Below are positions 23,911 through 34,319 of a stretch of DNA of 64,000 bases, in pieces. The stretch is from NCBI GenBank assembly GCA_029964075.1, contig CM057140.1:15022643-15086642 (forward strand), written 5' to 3'. A program made the position numbers and the translations under genes. Under the pieces are notes generated by a model, which saw only the letters and a list, made by a program, of their open reading frames with translations, made no database searches and was not told where the DNA came from. Every line of letters starts with the position of its first letter. The first letter of the stretch is position 1. This stretch comes from Patiria pectinifera. Taxonomy: Eukaryota > Echinodermata > Asteroidea > Valvatida > Asterinidae.

Positions 23911-26900
23911 TTAGATTTCTCCGTTCTTGACCATGGTTCTCCATTTGTCCTTGAGGTTGACGTTTGTCCTGCCATTGAAGTCGTAACTCACGATCATCTC
24001 TGACCATCTGCCCACTCCGTATCGACGTATGGCCTTCTTAAGCAAGTCCACCTCGTCTTCGGTCCAGAGCTTCCTGCGGCTTGGGAGTTTCCTGAGGGTT
24101 GCGTTGCCGTTCCAAGTATCAGGGTCCAGACTGCGACGCACGCGGGGGGAGTGCAGGACTGGAGGGGAAACTAACACGGAAAAAAATGAATTATTAGTTA
24201 CAGACTTAGAATATATAGATTGCCCTCGCTAAAGTGAGTTCTTGGTCTTTAAAAGCACAAAGTGCCTGTTTAGTGCCTATCACACAGGAATAAGACCTTT
24301 ACTTTAGTTGTATCATTTAGCTGATAATTCTGATTTTCGGAAATCTTTTATGGACATGGACACTGAAGTGTTAATTCAATCAATCATTGCCAAAGCTGGT
24401 AATATTTGTCCACAGCGCCCTCTATTGACAGTGAGGAAATGTGATCATGTGACCTCATGTAGCTGGTGACTTGACTGAAAACCCATGAGGAAAACGTCTT
24501 GTTTATCAGTATGCGACAATTGGCCAGGATGGCCAAAGAAAGTCTCTGGACTTATTTCCAGTGGGGTCCCTTGGTAAAAGAAGTGGAAGGAAATTAACAG
24601 TTTTTGTGATTGTACCTTCAAATTAATGTCCACAAGAGAAAGAAACTGCTGGAATATACAAATCATAAAATTGACAGAGACAGCTCTTGCTAGGATCAAA
24701 ATGTCAGGCCCCGTGTGATTGCTGACTTACTTGAGGTGTTCGAGTCATCGTCTGACATTGAGTATGGTGACATATTGCCTTTGGATGTGCTGGGGACGTC
24801 CGGACCTATCTCCTTGACACGATTTGGTTGGTACTTCCGGTCACGGATGGACTTTCCCCTGACAAAACAAAACAAATATAAAAGAGTACAAAAAAATGTG
24901 CGTCATGAGGCAAACTCTTGCATGACACACAAGTTGCAAAAAAATGGTCGCTAATTCCGTCCTTCTTTAAATGTTTAAATTTCCAACATTAAAATTTAAG
25001 GATTTCTTCCTTATTTTGTTATCTACACCCCCCCTCCATTTTAAACCAAATTTACCCCTTTGTCCATCCTTTTCCTAACCAAGCAGAGTATTCATTCATA
25101 AAGTTATGATGAGCCGTCTCCAACAAGTCTGACATTATGAACAGATTCACAGAGATCATCATTCTGGTGTATATAAAGACTAGCCCCTCCAAGAACAATG
25201 GACTATTCTGGATACGGCCATAAGCCCCACCCACCTTTGGACTCTGTTGATTGAGCTGCCAGGATCACCTGACCAAACGTAGTGATCCGATTGGTCAATT
25301 TGCACTGTTGATTGACAGACAGGAAGGGTCCATTGTCTCAATCTAAAAAAGTCAGAGGAAACTTTTCATTTTACTCACCGTTTTGGAGTCGTCTTCTGGA
25401 ACTTGATGAAGTTCCCTTCACTTTTCTTATGTGGAGAATTATGCTCCCTTCCGTCTGAGGTTCCGTCTTGAGGTGTTGACTCTAACCGACTTGGGGACTG
25501 GGCTGGGGTGGTTTTGGTGGGGGAGGGTGTGGGCTGTACCTGACCTTGGGCAGGTGCTGGGGCAGACGTTTTGGTGGGAGAAGGTTTTGGTTGTACCTGA
25601 CCCGGGGCGGGGGCTTGGGTGGAGGTTTTGGTGGGGGAGGGTGTGGGCTGTACCCGGCCTGGGGCGGGGGCAGGGGTGGAGGGTTTAGTGGGGGAGGGCG
25701 TTGGCCGTACCTGACCTGGGGAGGGAGCAGGGGTGGAGGTTTTTGTGGGTGGTGATTTCAGTATGGATGGAGGAGTCTTGACATGAGCTCTTCTGCTTGA
25801 CCGTAAGTTATGCTGTTGCTCCTAGAATTCAAAGCAAATATATGAACAAGTTTTAGAGATGTAAAAATAACAACTGAGCGAGTGAAGTTTCACAAATGCA
25901 AAATTTGTTATTTGACAGATATGGCATAAAAATCCTGTTTAATTGTACAAAAGGAATGGTTATGAATGAAACTTAGTCCAATGTTTTACTTGAAAGGAGA
26001 TGGTCCCTCATTCAAAATGAAACCAAACCCTCCAAGATCCTTTGAAATCTCTGAGGAGGTTTGGGCGTGTTTCTCTGAAGAGACTCTAAGGTTTAGCTTG
26101 TTGAACTTACCAAAGTCCGAGGCATGACCAGTGGCTTGGATGTGACTTCTGTGACTTCTGTGGGACCGACTAACGATTGCAAGACAGCCTCAAAAGTCTG
26201 CAAATGACTGCGACAGAAACATTCAAAGTTAATCTCTGAAATCCATTTGATCCATGTGAATTAAGTACATTAGAAGTTTGAAGTTTGGAAAGGAGAATTA
26301 TGGGAGACTACAGGGAGAGACATTTGAACGCATTGTCGATGATGCCTGATGCTCGCGCGAACATTAGTAGCATGTTTTTCGTGCTTTGCATGCGTGAGCC
26401 AGTACCCACACACACACCACACATACTTGCTCCGTACTTGCGAGGACTACACACAAGTTTTCCCATGGTACTACGGGGACCGAAGACGCTGTGGGGACAG
26501 CAGAAAGTCCCCATAACTTGGTCCTAATTTGCTTTATAATAAAAACTTCCTCATAACGTGGTGACAGCCCGCCCACACAGTGTGTCCTGACCATGGGAGG
26601 CTTGCTTGAAAGCGGTCAAAAAGTGCCTCGTCTTGTTCGTGTACGGAGCCCATTCGCAGGATTATTTTATAATATGCATGGATTCAATACAAACACTTTC
26701 ACAGCTCACCTGTAAAACTCTCCCTTGGTGAAGCTGCCGTTTCCAATGTGTGAAGGAGAGGTTGTCTTGGCAGCCTCCTTATTCTTCTCCTGGCAACTGT
26801 CGACACTCTCGTCTTCTGAGTCTGGAGACACTACTGGTAGTTTTCTCTTGATGCCTTTCCCTTTGGAAGTTGTCCTGGCAACCTCCTTATTTTTCTCCTG

Positions 26901-29900
26901 GCAACTGTCGGCATTCTCGTCTTCTGAGTCCGAAGACACCACCGGCAGTTTTCTCTTGATGCCTTTCCCTTTGGCCTTATGCTCCGTTCTCTGGTTGCCA
27001 TGGTCATCATTGTCCACATCTAAACAATGGTTGTCGTGGTTCTTTTCAGATGATGCTCCACCAACCTTTTCATTGTCTTGGTTGTCATGGCAACCATCCT
27101 TGTCTCCATCCACTCTTGCTACCTGTGCTGGGTTGTTACGGCGCCCTACTTTGTGGATGTCACCAGCCGTGGGGATGTCTTTGTCTACAGTGACTGGTCT
27201 GCTGTGAAGCTCATCAGACAGCCGCTCTGAACGCCGAAATCCTGTAATGTGCAACATCAACAAGTTCATAAATATCAGGAATAAACAGCTAGAAAAACAT
27301 AAATTATCCGATAAAAATTCATTTAACAAACTTCAATTATTCATTTAATTTGACCTTCTGTTCGTTTTTGTTCTTCTTGTGCCTACCAAAGTTTGCACCC
27401 AACGACTCTGTGACATTGAGCACTGGTCAAGATGCGAGTGCTTCAAAATGCTTCAAATGTTCTCCCCAAAACTCTCTCAAAGTTATTTCCACAACATTTT
27501 TTGTTCCGAACCTTTGATGGGTGAGGAAGTTTCCGATGCTTGTTTAGATGATGACATTTCAACAGATGATGCATCTTCTGTGTTATTCTCCAACACCTGT
27601 AATCTCCGTTCCACACTCCTTCTGTACGCTTGAAAGACCTGGTGTTTGCATTAAAGAAAAGGATGTATGTGAAACTAAGGTTGTTTGGTCAGACTTAGGC
27701 TGTGTCAGTATTACTCGGGCTATGGCTGCCAAACACACACGCTTATGGCAGCGGCTATGGCTGCCAAACACACACGCTTATGGCAGCGGCTATGGCTGCC
27801 AAACACACACGCTTATGGCAGCGGCTATGGCTGCCAAACACACAGGCTTATGGCAGCGGCTATGGCTGCCAAACACACACGCTTATATATGGCAGCGGCT
27901 AAATCCACTTCCCATAGATGTGTGTTTTACTGAAAGCCGTAGCCATGTAATTTGGACGCAGCTGAAGTTGGAAAGGGCCCAGTATTTGTAGTTTGTGGTT
28001 TTATTTCTTCAAAGAACTGGAAACAGAGAAGGGAAGAAACGTTACAGAATGATTTTCATCACACAATCCACAGTGATAGCATGTTTCTTTGAACCTGGGC
28101 AACTTAATGAGTTAAGTTTTATAACTATTTGTTTCAGTTGAAGTGTGCTTTCTTTGGGGGGGGGGGGGTCTGGCCCAGCATAAGATTCGGCTTTCTGCCA
28201 GCCTCCACCATTCATCACCTGAATGCTGTATATTCTGTTAATTTCAATTGTTCATTATTATAAGAATGTTTGAAAATAAGTCAAATCAAACAAATCAAAT
28301 TTGGAAAAAGACAATTTCCAGGTTTTTTTTTAAATCAAGTAAACTCTAGGATGCAAGTAAATCTTAATTTATGAGCACTTAATAGACCCTCTTTCAAGAT
28401 TTTCTTTCAGTTTTCAAGAAATTGTTTTAAAATACTAACCTATAATTTAGGATAATACTTTCTTGATATGACCCATTAGATAAGATTGAAAAGTATGGCA
28501 AGATTAATAACTTTCCAGCCAAATGACAATCTTACTTTCAGAAGAAACGGGGTGTCATATTTGTCGTAGACTTTCTGAAGCAGAGCCTTAGCTATCTGCA
28601 GGAATCTCTCGTAGGTATGACGATCAAGGAAGTCTGGTTTGACTTTCTCATCATCGATGAATAACTTTAAAACACTCTGCATGACCTAGTGAAAAGAAAA
28701 TAGACAAATATATTCAATTTTGTTGTTTTTTAATTGACTGAATGTTCAACAAGTACGTAATGTTGGTCATAATCACAAGGTGCAGCTCAAGGGTGCGTTC
28801 CCGTGCTAATTTCAAGTTTTAAATAGACTTGAAACTTTGTTGCGAGAAAAAAAACCCCGATTTTTTTTTTAAAAGCCTGGGGTATGCATCTTTAACTGAA
28901 CAATGTATAGACCGCTTGCAGACGCGTTCGATAATTGACGCGCTAAGGTGAGCGACGCCATGTTATGGGACAAAACGTGCGTGAATTGATATACGCCTGT
29001 CCCACAACATGGCGTCGCGCGCCTTCGCGCGTCGATTATCGAACGCGTCTGCAAGCGGTCTATTGAGGGCGCTATGAAATGAACTCACCGGTGGCTTTGT
29101 TTGACATGTAGATTTGCAGGATTTTCCCCATACTCTCTGGTGAACCATCTTAGCCAGTCCGTAATCATTTGCCCTCATGCACACCATCACAGCCTGAAAA
29201 ACAAAAACATGTTGACCTAGAAATTGATGATGTTTGCTTTGTTTACTAATGGGATGAGATTGTTAATTTAAAAAAAAAAAAGTCTGAACATGTGATGAAA
29301 GGTTTGAAAGATTTATTTATTTACTGATAATGTCCTTCTGTAATTTAGGAAAAACTGATGGTAAAAGGGAAAGTAAACTTATCATTCTGATGCAAATACT
29401 CAAGATTATTTTTATGGGTGACCTTAGCTGAACTAAACAAGTGTTGTGATTAGCTTGAGGATCGGCAAAACAAACGTCGTCACTCTTGTCAAAGAACGGC
29501 GCTCACAAAGAGTGAAGACATTACATCGGTCATTTTTTAAAGCTTGATTGGTTCATTGGGTTTATAATTGTAATGATAAATAGTACATGTACTACGATAA
29601 CATAGGCCTACCTGTATCTTAAAAGCCTCTCTGACAGCTTCAACCTCCTCCCCAAGATCCTCATGCTCGGCCACTAGCTCATCAAACAAAGGAATGTTTT
29701 TCTAATGGTATCCTCCCTCCTCCAGGGGTGGTGCTGTGAGCTGTGGTGTGGCCATTGAAGCCAGATAGACAAAACCAGGCAAAATGTTGCAGCATTTCGT
29801 TTTGCAAAGAAGTGTAGGTGAACTGAACTTCTGACCCAACAGTCCTACACACAAAAGATGATCAGTGTTTCAGCATCATAAAAAAAAAGATAAACACAAA

Positions 29901-32801
29901 TAAAAAAACATAAATGAAAATGAAATGAAATGAAAATGTTTGAAAGACTAATGTGAACATAGAAATGTCTCACAGAATCTGGCATAATGGGTCATGGGCA
30001 TTGACTCTTTTTTGACTCTAATTTGATCAAAACAAAACAGGGGCCCTACAGTCACTACACTCAATCATGAGATGACACTACACGGTCGCTGTTGTGCCCA
30101 TTCTTGAAAATCACGCATTCTCGAAAATGAGCGCGCATTCTTAAGAATGAGCGCCCATTCTTGAAAATGAGCGCTCATTCTTGAAAATGAGCGCTCATTC
30201 TTCAGATTGGGTGGGAATACCACGTGCACAATTTATGACTTTTGCCCAATCTTAACAAACATTGCACGACATAATTATGTTAAATGAATTGTATGGCGGT
30301 TAAAAGGGAAACAATTTATATAAAGAGGAAAGAAAATGTTCCATGCTTCTGTACTCGTATAACTACGATAATTTGAATCAAATTAAACCTGTTATTATTG
30401 CTTTTTTCTGCCCAGTATGGGAAGTTTTGAAATAACGGAGGACTGGGAACTAGTCTGGGAAGAACTTTGTTTAGGCTAGACAAGCTACAAGTCCCTGCAT
30501 GTATCATATGCGTGCCACGAAAAAAAAAAGATGTCCAGAAGCTGCCAAAATTGCTCTTTTGACTAGATAGAATCCAGCTCTGCGACGTTATGGTGGGGTG
30601 TGAACAATAAATTGGTGGCAATTTAAATGGGAAATAGCATTAGCACTATGGGATGTCGCAGTATTCATTCTCATTCTTCACATTCTTCATTCTTACGTCC
30701 CCCCCCCCCCCGCTTTTATTATCCCAAAAATCAGAATTCTTTGCACTAGTATTATTATGTCTCTTATTCCCCCCCCCCCCCATATCAATACGCCTTTACT
30801 TTTCATATCCACTCCACTTTTCAGGGCCTGCTCTGCAACAGTATAATTATTAAGAATCAGTGAACGAGGATTCAGCTAGACTTGCCAAGCGCAGCCGGTG
30901 CTCGGCACCGACAAGGCCGTTATCTTGTCGTGCATTCTCAAGAATGTGCGCTCAATCTGGAAGAGTTATTTTTTGCCAAGATTGAGCAAGGATCCAGTTG
31001 CACACTCTCGAGAATGTGCCTGCCCATTTTCGAGAATGCGTGATTTTCAAGAATGGGCACTACAAAGACATTACATCGGTCATTTTTTAAAGCTAGATTG
31101 GTTCATTGGGTTCATAATTGTAATGATAAATACATGTAGTACATGTACTACGATAACATAGGCCTACCTGTATCTTAAAAGCCTCTCTGACAGCTTCAAC
31201 CTCCTCCCCAAGATCCTCATGCTCGGCCACTAGCTCATCAAACAAGGAGATTGCTTTTTCTAATGGAGTATCCTCCTCCCCAGGGGTGGTGCTATACCGT
31301 GTGGCTGCATCTTGGCCGTCAGCTAGACAGACAATTAGTTGCATGAAATGCACAAGGTTTTCTCGCTGCGTGGTGTAGTTGAACTTCTGACCCAACAGTC
31401 CTACACACAAAAGATGATCAGACAGTGTTTCAGCATCATAAAAAAAAGATAAACCCAAAAAATTCCGGCTATTTATAAGCATGATAAGTATAACTTAGCT
31501 CTACTGAGTGGAGCGTTGAATTACGGGTACCCCTCCATACAAACGCTCCACCGATTTGCCATACTTTGGTAGCACTTACACGGTCGTCATGACGGTTTGC
31601 ATTTTGTGCATGCCCTCGCGAGGACAAGGCCCAAAAAAACTGATAAAGAAAATACAAATGAGGAAGACAGTAACCCTGGATAGATCCACACATTCATGAC
31701 ATTCCATAAGACCCCTCAACTTGTTTCAAACAACCGGTAATTTTGAAAAAAGAACAAAATAGTCTGAACTTACCGCTCACAATTAAATGTGTCTGCCGAG
31801 TTGCACAGTCTATTTCACTGACATGACTGATGCATAATTCATTGCGCGCGTGTGTGACGTCACTATTGAAGAAAAACAAGTCGCGCTTAATCAACGACTG
31901 TTTCATGTACTGATATGTGCCCCGCACCAAAAACCCACAGTCAGACGGCGCGGGGCACATATGACTACATGAAACAGCTATTGAGTAAGCCCAACTTGTT
32001 TTTCTTCAATAGTGACGTCACACAAGCGCGCAATGAATTATGCATCAGTCATGTCAGTGAAATAGACTGTGCAACTCGGCAGACACATTTAATTGTGAGC
32101 GGTAAGTTCATACTATTCTGTTCTTTTTTCAAAATTACCGGTTGTTTGAAACAATTTGAGGGGTCTTATGGAATGTCATGAAAGTGTGGATCTATCCAGG
32201 GTTACTGTCTTCCTCATTTGTATTTTCTTTATCAGTTTTTTTGGGCTTTGTCCTCACGAGGGCATGCACAAAATGCAAACCGTCATGACGACCGTGTAAG
32301 TGCTACCAAAGTATGGCAAATCGGTGGAGCGTTTGTATGGAGGGGTACCCGTAATTCAACGCTCCACTCAGTAGAGCTAAGTATAACTATAAGAGAAAAA
32401 TGCAATGAAAATGAAATGCGATGATATGAACATGTTTCAGACGAATCCCCATAGAAATGTCTCATGAATCTGTCATATTGGGCAGTTAACATTTTTGACT
32501 CTAATTTGATCAAAACAAAACAGGGGCCCTACACTCAATCATGACACTAGTACACGGTCGCCAGGATTACTCGCAAGTGTGCACGCGTACGCGCACAGCG
32601 ATTTCTAAATCTAAGTCAATACAAACCTTGAAGGAAGTTCCTATCAGACCGTTCATCGACCGTCGACTTTTCTTTAAACTCTTCCCAGAATCTCAAGCAG
32701 TAAAAGTCGAACGTCAATTCATTTGCCAGCTCAAAATCGCTGTCATTTGCAACAATTTGTGGCGGATTCAAGCAAACCGCGGTCACTGTGTCGTCCGCCA
32801 T
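23911..32801 (-). CDS. TERF: telomeric repeat-binding factor (TRF1/TRF2 family), complete
   Basis: Shelterin-type protein that dimerises through a TRFH domain and binds TTAGGG repeats through a C-terminal Myb/telobox domain. Ten exons on the minus strand join in frame: 32801-32627, 31400-31168, 29193-29089, 28685-28536, 27638-27512, 27241-26710, 26207-26111, 25821-25379, 24858-24731, 24170-23911, for 749 residues, longer than the human TRFs (about 440-540). TRFH spans about 20-240 (FELANELTFDFYCLRFWEEF, then TPLEKAISLFDELVAEHEDL). A long disordered linker holds two copies of a KGKGIKRKLPVVSxDSEDE unit (exon 6) and four copies of a 19-residue Pro-rich repeat (exon 8). The Myb domain (about 698-749) reads RRKLWTEDEVDLLKKAIRRY and ends with the telobox core NLKDKWRTM. 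No long acidic or Gly/Arg-rich N-terminus is present, so TRF1 versus TRF2 is not decided; an ancestral single TRF is likely. A duplicated, damaged exon 2 lies at 29612-29844. Confidence 0.93.
25430..25745 (-). repeat. TERF: 57-bp coding repeat, four copies, in TERF exon 8
   Basis: On the minus strand the frame encodes four successive 19-residue units close to TSTPAPAPGQVQPTPSPTK. They form a Pro/Ser/Thr/Ala-rich, Lys-spaced linker before the Myb domain. The plus-strand glycine-rich open frames here are shadows of this repeat. Confidence 0.85.
26750..26975 (-). repeat. TERF: duplicated segment in TERF exon 6
   Basis: A unit of about 36 codons occurs twice in tandem. It encodes KGKGIKRKLPVVS, then an acidic SDSEDE or PDSEDE, DSCQEKNKE and a short tail. 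The basic cluster resembles a nuclear localisation signal and the SDSED a casein-kinase-2-type acidic motif (inference). Confidence 0.85.
27716..27900. repeat. 35-bp minisatellite, five copies, TERF intron 4
   Basis: The unit starts TATGGCTGCCAAACACACAC and has a period of 35 bp at 27721, 27756, 27791, 27826 and 27861. The last copy carries a small TATA insertion. Because 35 is not a multiple of three, every forward frame stays open and yields meaningless Trp/His/Gly-rich frames. Confidence 0.95.
28910..29060. mobile_element. TA-flanked MITE with long inverted repeats, TERF intron 3
   Basis: The two halves are near-perfect inverted copies: GACCGCTTGCAGACGCGTTC at the left and its inverse at the right, with arms of about 65 bp reaching the GACGCCATGTT segment. 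TA dinucleotides flank both ends, as expected for a Tc1/mariner-type target duplication. It has no coding content. Confidence 0.8.
29530..30090. repeat. proximal copy of TERF exon-2 segmental duplication
   Basis: This stretch is a diverged copy of the sequence at 31070-31493 plus 32382-32556. Similarity starts at GACATTACATCGGTCATTTT, runs through the exon-2 copy and its flanks, and ends near CTACACGGTCGC in both. The unit is about 560 bp without the later insertion in the distal copy. Confidence 0.85.
29612..29844 (-). pseudogene. TERF: decayed duplicate of TERF exon 2
   Basis: Acceptor and donor are still readable and the last 100 bases are nearly identical to the real exon (FDELVAEHEDLGEEVEAV). 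The first half has many substitutions and small deletions that break the frame around the TTAGAAAAA segment. It lies downstream of the true exon 2 in transcription order. Its use would disrupt the TRFH domain, so it is probably a dead exon. Confidence 0.8.
30094..31060. mobile_element. inverted-repeat element with clustered CATTCTnnnGAATG motifs
   Basis: The left end GTGCCCATTCTTGAAAATCA and the right end (its inverse) extend for about 37 bp, through GCATTCTCGAAAATG. Inside the left end a 20-bp unit (GCGCTCATTCTTGAAAATGA) repeats three to four times; more palindromes such as CATTCTCAAGAATG lie near the right end. The interior has poly-C runs near 30700 and 30770 and no convincing protein. It sits between the two TERF exon-2 copies. 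No clear target-site duplication was seen. Confidence 0.65.
31494..32381. mobile_element. 888-bp foldback element in TERF intron 1
   Basis: Two arms of about 430 bp are inverted copies of each other with high identity, meeting at a short loop at about 31925-31947. The ends read CTTAGCTCTACTGAG and the inverse, flanked on both sides by TATAA (31489-31493 and 32382-32386), a likely 5-bp target duplication. Each arm carries a GTGACGTCAC palindrome and an open frame of 88 codons starting near the loop and reading outward. These mirror frames follow from the arm identity and match no family I recognise. Confidence 0.85.
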
Positions 32802-34319
32802 TTTGCTTAGTCTGGTTTCCTTCCCGTCAGAATCTTGTTTTTTATTTAAATTTCGCGTGATCTTTCACACTAGAGACGAAGACAAGACCAATACGAGCAA
32901 TACTACCCTTGTTCCCAGGTAATTAACTTCAAACTATACATATAACCGCTGAGGTTTTATTTTATGTCACACGGGGTCGAGGATAGCGTGGCATAAGTGT
33001 GGGTGGGGCGAAAGGGGAAGGGGGGGCACAGTCACATTAAAAATCTCCCTTTCAAACATAAACGAAAGCATTTAATCCAACATATCAATGGGCGAAGGAC
33101 ATTAGTAAAAAAATATATAATTGTCAGTGGGCTTCTCTAGCTCTCCTTAATCAAAACATATTCGAGGTATCTTTTTAAAAGTAAAACAATAGAGGGCGCA
33201 ATTAACGGCGATCGATAAGGTTGCAGAACAGTACTAGTAGATAACCTGTCATAGACCGTAGTGATAATTACGAGCACTTTCAAAAATTATTAAAAATACT
33301 CACAACTCTCCAAGGTGTTTGAGACACACTGCAAATTAAAGCTTATTTCCTAATCTTTCATTTTCTGTTTATTTTTTTTTTTTTGGGGGGGGGGGGGGTT
33401 AATTGATAACTGTGGTTACACTAACATGTTTGAAGTTTTGTGTTCGAAAAAATGGAAAAAAAGAAAAAAATTCATCAAAAGAGGATCACCCCTAAAAAGG
33501 TAGTCATGAAGCCCATCACTATTTTGAAAAGGTCAAAGGATGCCCACCCTCCATTGCAAAATAAGCAGTTTTAGGGCTTAATTTCATCCGAATTTCACAG
33601 AAATACGAGCTCGCAGTCCTCCTCACAGCTTCCATTCCCCCTTCCGTATTTCACGCCGGCAAGTTCATGGCCCGGCGGCACAAAATGCCCCAAGACCGGA
33701 GAATTTAAACTTCATGAGATCCTGAATACTGCGGGTCACAACATCGACATAATGAGTTCACCAATTTGGCCTACTGCTGAGTATTTACAAAATTAATGAT
33801 TACTTCATGTTCAAAACCCGCACAAATCCCAAGCATACGACGTTGAAACCTGACTTGTCTCTTCATTATGTACAAACTAAACTTACTTTTGAAACTCAAA
33901 GTAAAAAATTAACAGGAAATGTTACACTTCATACAATGCAAGGTATAACAACCCTTACAAAGTCTGACTCGTTTCAAAGCAATTACCAATAACATAATTA
34001 ATATCAGTTTCGACTGCTCAGACGAGTTGAAAAGGCCTCAGCGCTTCGTGCATTCAACGACCATGACCAACCGTTAATTTTGAAACGTAGAACATAAAAT
34101 TTAACAGCTGTTTCGAGAGTAAAATACGATGAATATTCAACGCTCGAGTGTGCGTGAGTGAAGCTTTAGTGGCAGTGGGTATTTTTGTCCATGGAATATA
34201 ATATATCATATTTCCGTCATTTTACTATAGGGAAGCGTCCATTGTCCACGCTTTTTGGAAACACTCCCTCATTTTTCGTGTTTGTGTTTGGTGAATGTTT
34301 GTGAAAATCAGCCAAAAGT
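32802..34319. other. head-to-head intergenic region, TERF and tubulin A
   Basis: Non-coding DNA between divergent genes, with a poly-G run near 33385. No clear TATA box precedes tubulin A; its 5' UTR is probably the segment before 34320. No gene is supported. Confidence 0.5.

Noticed and set aside
25431..25755. Glycine/Trp-rich open frames on the plus strand
   Set aside because: Shadows of the Pro-rich repeat in TERF exon 8 on the minus strand.
27716..27900. Regular repeats that could suggest a CRISPR array
   Set aside because: The units are contiguous with no spacers and lie in an intron of an animal gene.
27548..27991. 147-codon Trp/His/Gly-rich open frame
   Set aside because: Produced by the 35-bp minisatellite, which leaves all forward frames open.
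30316..30621. 101-codon open frame inside the inverted-repeat element
   Set aside because: No domain, no transposase-like motif, and low-complexity surroundings.
31694..32181. Two 88-codon open frames starting near the foldback loop, one on each strand
   Set aside because: They exist in duplicate because the arms are inverted copies; composition is ordinary and no domain is recognised. Kept only as a note under the element.
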